This document shows positions 1-8,486 of a stretch of 64,000 nt of DNA, piece after piece (the first letter of the stretch is position 1; each line of letters begins with the position of its first letter). The notes beneath the pieces were generated by a model. The model saw only the letters and a list, made by a program, of their open reading frames with translations. It was not told where the DNA came from and did not search any database. The stretch covers positions 13,006 through 77,005 of the forward strand of contig JAEDKA010000011.1 of assembly GCA_016296065.1 (NCBI GenBank), in the 5' to 3' direction. Source of the stretch: Kiritimatiellia bacterium (lineage in GTDB: Bacteria; Verrucomicrobiota; Kiritimatiellia; RFP12; UBA1067). Both the position numbers and the translations under genes were made by a program.

Positions 1-209
1 GGACGGTTCGCGAGGGCGAAGTCGACGAGTTGCGGAAGCTTCCACCCGACAAGCCGCACCTGCTCGGCCTCTCGCTCCGCCTCCTTGCCCGTGCCTCGGT
101 CCGCCCACGTCTCCTGCTCGAGGCGCGCCTCGCGCACGGCGCGGACAGTCCCGCACCCCGCCGCAAGGGCGAGGACGGCGAAGATTGCAAAAATCCGTTC
201 ATGGCTCAT
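1..209 (-). CDS. Outer-membrane efflux protein (TolC-like lipoprotein), N-terminal part
   Basis: Only the first 69 codons are in the window; the gene runs off the left edge. The protein opens with a short basic and hydrophobic stretch ending in a lipobox (L-A-A-G-C, Cys at about residue 19), so it should be an outer-membrane lipoprotein. After a charged linker comes W-K-L-P-Q-L-V-D-F-A-L-A-N-R, the motif that opens the first TolC repeat in outer-membrane factors (compare L-x-x-A-V-x-x-A-L-x-N-N-P). The family forms the outer channel of tripartite efflux or secretion systems. It lies 60 bp downstream of the RR1 gene on the same strand. The family is inferred from the N-terminus alone. Confidence 0.65.
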   Translation of the reverse strand, partial: MSHERIFAIFAVLALAAGCGTVRAVREARLEQETWADRGTGKEAEREAEQVRLVGWKLPQLVDFALANR

Positions 210-217
210 ACTTGGGT

Positions 218-223
218 ATTTTA
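218..223 (-). promoter_or_regulatory. -10 box of the TolC-like gene
   Basis: TAAAAT on the minus strand, 8 nt before the ATG at 209, with no Shine-Dalgarno sequence between. A transcript from here would have almost no leader, as at several other genes in this window. Confidence 0.4.
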
Positions 224-269
224 CCAAAAAACGGCCCTCCCGCCAACGACGGAGCTTGCGGCGATGGTT

Positions 270-887
270 TCAGCGGCGGACAAAGCCGCGGCGGAAAGCC
301 TCGGTGACGGCGTTGACGCGATCGGAGACGCCGAGTTTCGCAAAGATGCTCTTGAGGTGCTTCTTCACCGCGTTGTCCGAAATCGACATGGAATCCGCGA
401 TGCCGTCCGTGGACAGTCCTCCCGCGAGCTTCTCAAGCACCTCGCCCTCCTTCGGCGTGAGGTCCTCCGTCATCTGGCGCTGGCGGTAAAGCTCCCTCAC
501 CGCCTCAGGCACGAAGGTCCCTCCGTTCGCGACGGCGCGCGCGGCCTTGAAGAGGTCGTCCGAATCGCGGTCCTTAAGCAGATAGCCCTTCGCGCCCATG
601 TTGAGCGCGCGGTACACGTCGTTGTCCGCTTCGCTCGTCGTGAGCATGATGACCTTCTGCTCCGGGCGGACCAGCAGTACGTCTTCGAGAACCTTGATTC
701 CGTCGCGGTCCGGCATGCAGATGTCGAGGAGCAGGATGTCGGGCTTCGTGTTCGCAACGAAAGCGCCGGCGCCTGTTCCGCACGGATGCTCCCCCGCGAA
801 CGAGAACTCGTCCGAATGGAGATTTATCACGTACTTGAGCCCCATTCTGACCATCGCGTGGTCGTCGACTATAGCTATCGAGATCAT
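270..887 (-). CDS. NarL/LuxR-family response regulator RR1
   Basis: A 205-residue response regulator. The receiver has the acidic pair (I-V-D-D-H, about residue 8), the phospho-acceptor Asp near residue 54 (L-L-L-D-I-C-M-P), T-T near 84 and Lys near 102 (Y-L-L-K-D). A LuxR/GerE helix-turn-helix follows at about 141-205 (L-T-P-K-E-G-E-V-L, D-N-A-V-K-K-H-L). The ATG at 887 is chosen because it gives a complete receiver and overlaps the stop of the upstream kinase gene as ATGA, a sign of translational coupling. It should be phosphorylated by that kinase and bind DNA. Its targets are unknown; the palindromes before the CAZyme genes are candidates. Confidence 0.93.
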   Translation of the reverse strand: MISIAIVDDHAMVRMGLKYVINLHSDEFSFAGEHPCGTGAGAFVANTKPDILLLDICMPDRDGIKVLEDVLLVRPEQKVIMLTTSEADNDVYRALNMGAKGYLLKDRDSDDLFKAARAVANGGTFVPEAVRELYRQRQMTEDLTPKEGEVLEKLAGGLSTDGIADSMSISDNAVKKHLKSIFAKLGVSDRVNAVTEAFRRGFVRR

Positions 888-2296
888 AATGCAATCCTCA
901 CTCCGCACCATTTTCCGTGTCTCACGAACGAGAGGCCGAATCCGCTGCGCCGCGCCCGCTCGAACATTCCGAAAAGCCCGAAGTGCCCCGTCTCCGGACC
1001 AAGCGTCTTCTCCGCGTCGAAAGGCTCGCCGTCGTTGAGAATCCTCAGCACAAGCCCAGACTTTCCGCGGGATGGGTTCGGGGACGCCTGAGTAACCGTC
1101 CGTTCCGGCTCCGCATCGCACACTATCGCAACATTCTTCGCCTTGCCGTGCTTCACTGCGTTTGTAATGGCTTCGCGCGCTATCGCGACGATGTCCCGCG
1201 CCTTAGTGCCCGATATCCACGACGGCATCGCGGCGAGCGAGGTGCGCACCCGCGCCGTTCCGCTCCTGTCGAGTCCGCGCGCAAGTACAAGCAACGCCTC
1301 CCTTGCGTCGATAGGCGCCTCTTCCTGCAGCCCCGATACCGCGTCCCTTACCTCGACCTTCGCGGCGGCTAGAACGCCGGCCGCGGTGCGCACGGCTTCG
1401 CGCGCGCTTTCTGGAAGCCCTTTCGCGTCGAGCGCACCGGAAAGGAGTATCTTGGCTGTAGCGAGATGCTGTTCGATCGTGTCGTGTAGCTCGCGCGCCA
1501 TCCTGCGGCGCTCCTTCGCGACTGCCGCGTTCGCGGCGCGCTCGCGGCGGATTCGCACGTACATTGCGAAAAGAACGGCAAGCGCGACAAAAAACGCGGA
1601 CGCCAGAACGACTAGCGCGGGGGTCGTGTAGTCCGGATTCACGATTTTTATGTCATCCAGTCCGGCAAGTTCGACAACTGGCAGGTGCACGGTGCCGTCG
1701 GCGTTGTATGTGTTGAAGGCGCATCCCGTGACTACGACGTTCTTACCTATGTAGCGATTGTGCATATATCCGTCCACGCAGCACCTCGCGTGGTTCTGCT
1801 CGAAAGCGAGCATGAATGTAGTGACGCCGTCCGCGCCGCGCCGCGCGCTTTCTATCCTGCCGACAATGGAGATGCGCCTGGCATGGTAATACCCCTTTCT
1901 CAGGTCGAAGTACTTCGCTCTTCTAGCCTCGGCCAGCGCCTCGCGTCCGAGAACCTCCATGCTCGACGCCTTGACGGCGGCATGCATGCTGTGAATGACT
2001 ACCGACCCTTCGATCGCCACTATATCGCCCTCGTCGAACATCCGCGATCCGTCGGTAAAGACAACGACGCCCTGTTCCTGCTGGCGGTTCGGATTTGCCA
2101 CGACATACATGCCTTGATGAAGCTGGCTCGCATGAACAACTAGCGCGGCGAAACGACACTCTCGCCCTTCGCTCGCCGCCTCGCGGGGAAGCTTCCGCAC
2201 CTCCTCGAAGGATTCTATCGCGTCTGCGCCGAGCGCCGGTGCCGCGGCGAGCGCGGCAACTGCAAGCGCAACGATATATATAGCCCTTCTGGTCAT
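884..2296 (-). CDS. Sensor histidine kinase HK1 with OB-fold-like periplasmic sensor
   Basis: A 470-residue membrane kinase. A signal peptide (about 1-24) precedes roughly 200 periplasmic residues that read as two beta-rich OB-fold-like modules (patterns such as G-D-I-V-A-I-E-G-S-V and K-N-V-V-V-T-G). One transmembrane segment lies near 225-247. A HisKA_3 dimerisation helix follows with the phospho-His in R-R-M-A-R-E-L-H-D (about 271), then a HATPase_c domain with N-box A-R-E-A-I-T-N-A-V-K-H-G (about 378) and a G-box G-L-F-G-M-F. All catalytic parts are present, unlike the second kinase gene at 58.8 kb. It is the first gene of a two-gene unit with RR1. The OB-fold reading is from sequence pattern only and the ligand is unknown. 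Confidence 0.88.
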   Translation of the reverse strand: MTRRAIYIVALAVAALAAAPALGADAIESFEEVRKLPREAASEGRECRFAALVVHASQLHQGMYVVANPNRQQEQGVVVFTDGSRMFDEGDIVAIEGSVVIHSMHAAVKASSMEVLGREALAEARRAKYFDLRKGYYHARRISIVGRIESARRGADGVTTFMLAFEQNHARCCVDGYMHNRYIGKNVVVTGCAFNTYNADGTVHLPVVELAGLDDIKIVNPDYTTPALVVLASAFFVALAVLFAMYVRIRRERAANAAVAKERRRMARELHDTIEQHLATAKILLSGALDAKGLPESAREAVRTAAGVLAAAKVEVRDAVSGLQEEAPIDAREALLVLARGLDRSGTARVRTSLAAMPSWISGTKARDIVAIAREAITNAVKHGKAKNVAIVCDAEPERTVTQASPNPSRGKSGLVLRILNDGEPFDAEKTLGPETGHFGLFGMFERARRSGFGLSFVRHGKWCGVRIAL

Positions 2297-2302
2297 ACAA
2301 GT

Positions 2303-2308
2303 ATTATA
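2303..2308 (-). promoter_or_regulatory. -10 box of the HK1-RR1 operon, leaderless arrangement
   Basis: A perfect TATAAT lies exactly 6 nt upstream of the ATG at 2296, so the predicted start of transcription falls on or next to the start codon. There is no room for a ribosome binding site. No TACCC-type palindrome is present at the position where the CAZyme promoters carry it. Confidence 0.6.
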
Positions 2309-2314
2309 TCAAAT

Positions 2315-5300
2315 TCATTTCACCTCAACCGTGACTCTGTAGAACGCCCCGTCAGCCGGCGGATCGTCATCCACAAGGCTCACGCGCGACGATGTCGCCT
2401 TCTCCTCGGCGACCGCATTCGCGGCGTTTGTGTCGATTCCGTCCACAGCCGTTCCCCGTGCGAGTCGGTAGACCAATCCCGGAATCGACTTGACGCAGAC
2501 GGAAACCTCCTCTCCCACGTCAAGCGGAGCCACTTCGTCTCCTGCATCGCTGAGCTCAGGCCTGAGCGAAATTTCCTCATCGCCGACCGTCACAACCGCG
2601 TCCTCGTCAAGCGACACCGCGCCAGTCACGGAGTCAACCTTCACGATGGCGTATGCGGCGGACTGCGAGACGTCCTGCGCATCAGTCCACGACACTGCGA
2701 CCTTGACCGTCGCGCTCGCGGGAACACCCGTCACCGTCGCTGTATCAGGAGAAACGACAACTTCGCTGACCGTAACTCCATCGGGCACCGTAATGGCAAC
2801 CGTCTCCGCCTCCACCTCGACAGTGTAGGTGCCGTCTCCGTTCTTCGTGATCGTCGCGTTTTCGTCATCCGTCGTCGGCGCAACCTCGACCGCCTCGATA
2901 GTCGCCGTCACGGTGTTCTCCGCAACCGCAATCTTCGCAACAAGCCCTTCCGCAAGTCCCGTCACCTCGACCTGCTCCACAAGCGTCCCAGCGCCTGCAA
3001 GCGTCGTGTAGCTGAAAAGGTTCGTGACCGTTCCCACAGTCCATGCCGCATCGCCAGAAATTTCGAGACAAGTGTCTGCAACCATAGTAAGCGTATCAAT
3101 GCCAGTTCCTATGGCAAGGTTGACGGTCCCGCCCTTAACATTGAGGTCTTTCAGGCACTGGGTTCCGAGCGTCAACTTTGCCGAACCTACTTTAGTGACA
3201 TTTGGTTCTTTGGCGAATGTATAGAAATCAATCCTGCTGTCAATATTGAGTGCTCCGATCTCCATTGTATAATTGTTTGCGTAGTTCTGCTTCCACCAAG
3301 TTCCATTATAACACCCGAAATAATAAGTTCCCGATCCACCAACCATATCTCCGTCAGCATTTTTCACATAAGTAGGAGCACCTGACTCGACAGTCCATGT
3401 TGCATTAGAGCTTGTCGCCTTGCTGTCCGCCCAATACTGGTAACGCCGTCCACTTCCGCCACTGAAAATCACCTCTCCGGCAAATTCCCTGTTATCTCCG
3501 CGCAGTTTGGCACCATGGTAATTGTTATCAGCATTATATAGACGAATCGTTCCAGTTCCTTTGAATCCTCCGTATATCTGGGCGCTTGTCTCATACTGAT
3601 TGATCCAGTTCACGGTTCCTTGCGCCATTACCATGTCATTGCTGACGGTAATACCGCATCCGTTCGGATTGGCAAAACCCGCATTAGAAAGCGTCACCTT
3701 GCCTTGATTGTTGTATGTCGTCACAAGTTGCGCAGCGAGAGTTCCGCCTGTCAATGTGACATCGGCGTTGAACCAAGCTTCCTTTGCCGCAGCGGCCTCT
3801 GTAAGTCGGACAGTAGCGGGCGATATGAACGTTGCGTAATCTTCCGCCGCGTCGTTCGGATAGGTCGTCGCTGGAACGCCGCCTTCGTAGAGCCAGTTCG
3901 CGGGGTCGTTCCATTCGCCCTCGGCGACATTCCAGTTCCAGATGAACGAGTGCGTATCGACTGTGCGCCATGTCGCGGTGAGTGAAGTCGCCTCTTCGAC
4001 GCAAAGCCAGAAATCGGTCTCCGTAGAGACAACCTCTTCGCTGTCGTTCTTCCATCCGCCGAAAAGTCCGCCCGCATTTGGCGTTGCGACAAGATGCACA
4101 TACTCGCCTTTCTGCACGTCGATCGCCTCTGTGATCGAAGCTCCGTTCACCGTCACCGCTCCAGCAGTAGAGTCGCCGTTGGCAACCGTCAGCGTCGTCG
4201 GATCGGATGCGTGTGAATAGGTGACGGACGATATGTTAATATATGGACTGTATCCGCCGGCGCCTGCATTCCAGGAATATGCCCATACATAGTAGGTTGT
4301 GCCCGCCGTCACATTCAGAGAGAGCGTGTACACCTTGTTCGCCTCGGTGAAATCCACTTTTGCATCGCCGCTGTTCGTACACGCCGAGGCAGCTTCCGCT
4401 GCCTTTATGTAAAGCGCCGCCTTGTACTTGGAACTCAGCGAATCTACTGACGTTTTGAATGATACTGTTCCGTCGTATGGGGCGGTGAACTTTATGTAGT
4501 GATCGCCTGTTTCCGACAGGGCAGTACCAAGCGCCGACTTGTCGTCAACCGCCACCTTGTACCATGTCGCTCCAGACGCACCTATCGAATCTCCGGAAAT
4601 CATCTGGAACTTGAAGCATCCGTAGTCGAATGTCGAAACGCCCGTGCAGCTTGTCGCGCTGCTTGCGAGCGGCGCGAAGTCGTAGCGCATTTCAACCGCA
4701 TCGCCCGCTGCGGCCTTCTCGAAATTCGCGGTGTAGGCGACGTCAGCGGAAACGGGAATGGTTAATGTCGCTTCGGTCGAAACTATGTTCTCCTCGCCAT
4801 CAGTCCAGTTCACGAACCTGTACGCGCTGCTGGCAGGCGTCGCCACAAAAGTCACTTCGCGCCCGGAAAACACTTCCGCAGCGGCCGCGCCATCAGCCGT
4901 CGCCGAACCGTAGTTCGCGTTGTTCACCGACGCCGTCACCGTTATGTAGACAGGTGCGTAGGAATATGCGATGGAAGAAATTGTGTAGTTGTGTGTATAA
5001 CCCCCTCCGGCCCAGTTGTTGGAATAGGTCCAGATATAATATGTCACGCCAGCATCAAGTTCCGCCGAAAGCGTGTATTCTTTGTTAGCGGCATCTACGA
5101 CAACGGATGTATATGGTGCATCCGGCGCCTTCGTGCATTCGCCGAACGATTCCGCCGCCTTGATGAACATCGTAGGCTTGCGGTTCGCGTTGTAGTTGTC
5201 AACGGAGAACTTTAGCGTGAACGTGCCGCTTGCGGACGGAGTGTAGATGATATAATTGTCGGCCGTTTCCGAAAGCGATTCTGCCGTTGACCATGATTTG

Positions 5301-8300
5301 TGTCCCAACGCGGAATTGTGCCAGTAGAGTTTTCCTTCAGCTGTCATGGAGTCGCCGCTTTGGAGAGAGAATGTCATGCCATTGTCATTGACTATCGTAG
5401 CCGACGCAGGGACCACCGCGAAATTGCCGCGATAGCCGCTGAAATCCCATGTAGCGACGCGGTTCTCGTCATGGCCGTACTCGCGGAAGCTGGCGGAGAG
5501 TGAAATCGATTCAGTCGCATCTGCGACATAGTAGGTCGGACTTGTCGAAACGACATTCCCCTCTGCGTCAGTCCATCCTTCAAATGCATACATATCGGGA
5601 TCGGCGCTCGTTGCCTTGAAGAGCAGGTCGTTTCCGGCGTAAACGGTGAGGCTGTCCGTTGCATAGCCGTTGATAGCGACGGACCCCATGCCGGGATTGC
5701 ACGTGGCCTTTGCAGTCACCGTCGGGTATTCAACGCTTGAGAGCTTCACTATCTTCGCGTCGTCAACGTAGCCATAGCTTGACATCTGCGATTCGCAGCT
5801 TATGCCGAAGTACTTCCACGTCATGCCAGCGTAGCTACCGGGAAGGAACGCCGCGTTCTGGTATTCGACATAATCTGATCCGCCCGCCGAGACCCAGGCG
5901 CGATCGTTGTCGCGGTCGATTATGGCGTCCACGTCGATCCAGCGAAGCTTGTTCACTATGTTCTGCGGCGCATCTTCGTCGCCAAGAGTAAACTGCGGGG
6001 CACTTCCGGCATACGATGTCAGCGTAGTCCCCCTGATGTCGAGGATCGCCGTGCCTGTGCCGTTGAATGGGGTGGTGGTCGTCCCAAGCGAATTGAAAAG
6101 CTGCCAGGTGATGTGGCCCGAATCCATCATTACCTTGAAGGAAACGCGATAGCGTCCGTTCGTCATCTGCGCCGCATTGTCGAACTGATGGTAGAACCCG
6201 TAGTTCTTTTTCGTATTCCCGGCGTCGGCTCCGGCCGACATAAAATAGATACCGCCCTTGTCCGACAGCGAGTATTCGTTGACAGCCTGGGAATTGACAG
6301 CCCAGCCATCCAGCGACGAGCAGTCGTTGTCGAAGATGACATCGCTCCACCACTCGACGGGATACTTCGCGGAGCATGGCGCGTTTTCGCCGACCTGCCA
6401 TGTCCCGGCATCGGCCTCGGCGATCCAGACGAGTGCCTTGCCTCCGGCCGGGACGGTGACGGATTCGACATCCGCGGCGGAAACGTCGTCCTTGCCCCTG
6501 TCGCTCGTCAGGAAGCCTGGCTGGTTTGGATTCACGAGATCGCCGGAGACCTTGCCTGCGCCGCCAATGTCATAGTTGTAGTAGGAATAGTAGACACCCT
6601 GCGAAAGGCCTGATGCGCTGAAGACTTCGATGACGGACTTGTAGTAGTTGTTGGGGTTGAGGATGCGCATGGTGACGCCGGTGATAGTCACCGTTCCGTC
6701 TGCGTTGGCCGTCGCGTCCACATTTGCCACAGCGGCGTCGTTTACGTATGCATATCCCTCGGATACGGGCGTATCCCAGAAGGAATTCGGCGCGAGTCCG
6801 GCGTTGATTATTTCTTCGGAGACGAGCCAGGGCGTGTTGTCGACCGTGCCGCCAACGCCAACCTTGAGCTGGCGACCATCTGTGATTCCCTTCAGGACGT
6901 CCGCCTGCACTTTCGCGGCAGATCCCTCCTCCGCGTTCTCGCCTGCGGCGACGCGCTCGAGCGCGTCCTGCCAGACACAATACGCAGCCCTGTCGGCGCC
7001 AGCCGTGTTTATGTGCGTATTGTCGACGTTCGCGCCTTTCGCGCTGCGATAGTAGAAGCTTATCGCGGCATTGAGGGAGACATCTCCGTTGACGCCGTTG
7101 ATGCGGCGCAGCTCATCGTTCATCCAGGCGTTGTATTTCTTGTTGAGGTCGATGAACGCGACGTTGCGCGCGCCCTGGGCGATCTTCTCCTCGACCCACG
7201 CCTCCCCGGCCTCGGCGATGCCCTGAAGAGAACGACCCCACGTAGAAGTCGCGCTGTCCCAGCTGTTGCGACGCTCGACCGGCGAGACGATGACGAGATA
7301 TGCGTCCGCCGCATTGGCGTCGGAGAGATACGTCTCAAGATTGTTCGTGAAGCTTGTGACGCCGCTCTCGTTGTGTCCGTATTCAACGTAAAGATAGTCG
7401 CCGGGCTTCAGGCGGCAGCTCTGGCGATGCGCATTGGCGTTCGTGGCAAGCCCGCCCTCCCCCTGGTTGCGGATGGAGAGGTTGGCGGGAGCCCAGCGAG
7501 AAAGCCCCGAGCCGACGCCAGCATAGTTTTGAAGCGAGAAAAACGGCGTCGCAATCGCCTGATCCGTTCCGGTGGAGTCCGTGCAAAGCCACATGGTCCG
7601 CCCGACGTTCATGTTACCCACCGCCTCGCCGCGGACGGTTCCGGCGATCTGCGGCTGCTTGACGACGGTAAGCGACGCGAGCGCGGCGTTCTCTCCGACG
7701 ACGCATACATTGACACAGTCGTCGCGATATGTGCCTTGAGTCTTGTAGACATTCGGCGCAAGTTCGACACTCCATGCGAAGGTCTTCGTCTCGCCTGGCG
7801 CAAGGGAGAGATGATGCGCGATGATGTGTGTGCGTTCGGAGAACAGCGTTACATCGGCGCTCGCCGTGGAGGATGCGTTCGCCACGGTACAGGTGACAGC
7901 GTAGTAGGCGTACTCCTCGCCGCGCATCGCGAAACGAACCGGATAGCGTCCTTCGTAGTCAGAGGCTCCGGCGGGGAGGTATTCCGACTTTGCAGGACCG
8001 GCCACGCAAGAGACGCCGCTCGCGTCCGCAGCATTGCGAAGGACGATCTTCTGACCCGAAACCACGCTAAATCCATCGATTGCACGAGGCTCGCCCAGCG
8101 ACCAGGGAATGTCGTCAATATAGGATGTGTCCGTCGTGCCGAGAAAGCCATACGAGAACTTGCCGCTCTCCAGCGTCTCGTCCTTCACATCGCAGACCGC
8201 ATCCGCCGAGACGGGTATCGCTCCATCCTGGGTTTCGCCCACGCCGAACGTGAACTTATATACGCCGTCGGACGGCACGGATGCCGTCGTGAAAGCGGCG

Positions 8301-8353
8301 GCGGTGAAGGCAAGCATGCCAGCGCATGCCATGAGTGCAGCTTTTGATTTCAT
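2315..8353 (-). CDS. Giant secreted CE12-type SGNH esterase with carbohydrate-binding, InlB-like and beta-helix modules
   Basis: 2012 residues from the ATG at 8353, which begins a clear signal peptide and has GGGAAAGGG upstream. A beta-rich N-terminal region precedes an SGNH hydrolase with block I T-D-S-T-G (about 258), block III Y-G-H-N-E (about 325) and block V D-N-T-H-I-N (about 446), the pattern of rhamnogalacturonan acetylesterases (CE12). Then come a jelly-roll-like region, two copies of a ~155-residue beta module (about 970-1120 and 1220-1380), each alternating with divergent InlB/Listeria-type repeats (F-x-G-W-T-D; starting near 880, 1134, 1388), and a beta-helical stretch (W-x-D-P-A-N-W-L start). 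The likely role is removal of acetyl groups from pectin while bound to polysaccharide or the cell surface. The C-terminus lacks the G-L-x-I-I-F-R tail of other beta-helix proteins here. Confidence 0.75.
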   Translation of the reverse strand: MKSKAALMACAGMLAFTAAAFTTASVPSDGVYKFTFGVGETQDGAIPVSADAVCDVKDETLESGKFSYGFLGTTDTSYIDDIPWSLGEPRAIDGFSVVSGQKIVLRNAADASGVSCVAGPAKSEYLPAGASDYEGRYPVRFAMRGEEYAYYAVTCTVANASSTASADVTLFSERTHIIAHHLSLAPGETKTFAWSVELAPNVYKTQGTYRDDCVNVCVVGENAALASLTVVKQPQIAGTVRGEAVGNMNVGRTMWLCTDSTGTDQAIATPFFSLQNYAGVGSGLSRWAPANLSIRNQGEGGLATNANAHRQSCRLKPGDYLYVEYGHNESGVTSFTNNLETYLSDANAADAYLVIVSPVERRNSWDSATSTWGRSLQGIAEAGEAWVEEKIAQGARNVAFIDLNKKYNAWMNDELRRINGVNGDVSLNAAISFYYRSAKGANVDNTHINTAGADRAAYCVWQDALERVAAGENAEEGSAAKVQADVLKGITDGRQLKVGVGGTVDNTPWLVSEEIINAGLAPNSFWDTPVSEGYAYVNDAAVANVDATANADGTVTITGVTMRILNPNNYYKSVIEVFSASGLSQGVYYSYYNYDIGGAGKVSGDLVNPNQPGFLTSDRGKDDVSAADVESVTVPAGGKALVWIAEADAGTWQVGENAPCSAKYPVEWWSDVIFDNDCSSLDGWAVNSQAVNEYSLSDKGGIYFMSAGADAGNTKKNYGFYHQFDNAAQMTNGRYRVSFKVMMDSGHITWQLFNSLGTTTTPFNGTGTAILDIRGTTLTSYAGSAPQFTLGDEDAPQNIVNKLRWIDVDAIIDRDNDRAWVSAGGSDYVEYQNAAFLPGSYAGMTWKYFGISCESQMSSYGYVDDAKIVKLSSVEYPTVTAKATCNPGMGSVAINGYATDSLTVYAGNDLLFKATSADPDMYAFEGWTDAEGNVVSTSPTYYVADATESISLSASFREYGHDENRVATWDFSGYRGNFAVVPASATIVNDNGMTFSLQSGDSMTAEGKLYWHNSALGHKSWSTAESLSETADNYIIYTPSASGTFTLKFSVDNYNANRKPTMFIKAAESFGECTKAPDAPYTSVVVDAANKEYTLSAELDAGVTYYIWTYSNNWAGGGYTHNYTISSIAYSYAPVYITVTASVNNANYGSATADGAAAAEVFSGREVTFVATPASSAYRFVNWTDGEENIVSTEATLTIPVSADVAYTANFEKAAAGDAVEMRYDFAPLASSATSCTGVSTFDYGCFKFQMISGDSIGASGATWYKVAVDDKSALGTALSETGDHYIKFTAPYDGTVSFKTSVDSLSSKYKAALYIKAAEAASACTNSGDAKVDFTEANKVYTLSLNVTAGTTYYVWAYSWNAGAGGYSPYINISSVTYSHASDPTTLTVANGDSTAGAVTVNGASITEAIDVQKGEYVHLVATPNAGGLFGGWKNDSEEVVSTETDFWLCVEEATSLTATWRTVDTHSFIWNWNVAEGEWNDPANWLYEGGVPATTYPNDAAEDYATFISPATVRLTEAAAAKEAWFNADVTLTGGTLAAQLVTTYNNQGKVTLSNAGFANPNGCGITVSNDMVMAQGTVNWINQYETSAQIYGGFKGTGTIRLYNADNNYHGAKLRGDNREFAGEVIFSGGSGRRYQYWADSKATSSNATWTVESGAPTYVKNADGDMVGGSGTYYFGCYNGTWWKQNYANNYTMEIGALNIDSRIDFYTFAKEPNVTKVGSAKLTLGTQCLKDLNVKGGTVNLAIGTGIDTLTMVADTCLEISGDAAWTVGTVTNLFSYTTLAGAGTLVEQVEVTGLAEGLVAKIAVAENTVTATIEAVEVAPTTDDENATITKNGDGTYTVEVEAETVAITVPDGVTVSEVVVSPDTATVTGVPASATVKVAVSWTDAQDVSQSAAYAIVKVDSVTGAVSLDEDAVVTVGDEEISLRPELSDAGDEVAPLDVGEEVSVCVKSIPGLVYRLARGTAVDGIDTNAANAVAEEKATSSRVSLVDDDPPADGAFYRVTVEVK

Positions 8354-8377
8354 TATGGTATTCCCTTTCCCAACATC

Positions 8378-8420
8378 ATAATACCAAAACCCGCAACCGG
8401 CCGTAGTACCCGAACAGATA
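8378..8420 (-). promoter_or_regulatory. Promoter with TACCC-type activator palindrome, CE12 gene
   Basis: On the plus strand TACCCGAACAGATA (8407-8420) is separated by exactly 23 nt from the complement of the -10 box TATTAT (8378-8383). Unlike most promoters of this set the start codon is 24 nt beyond the -10 box, and the leader contains the purine-rich GGGAAAGGG as ribosome binding site. Confidence 0.6.
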
Positions 8421-8486
8421 CCACACGGCAAAAGGCAAAAAGGCAGGGCGAAAAGCCCTGCCCGCAGCCGTTTGCATTCCCATGCC

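Noticed and set aside
888..1121. N-terminal extension of RR1
   Set aside because: The extra 78 codons overlap the coding end of HK1 and do not resemble a receiver; the ATG at 887 starts exactly at beta-1.
7013..8347. 444-codon open frame on the plus strand
   Set aside because: Antisense to the esterase domain of the giant CE12-type protein; no ribosome binding site or recognisable domain.
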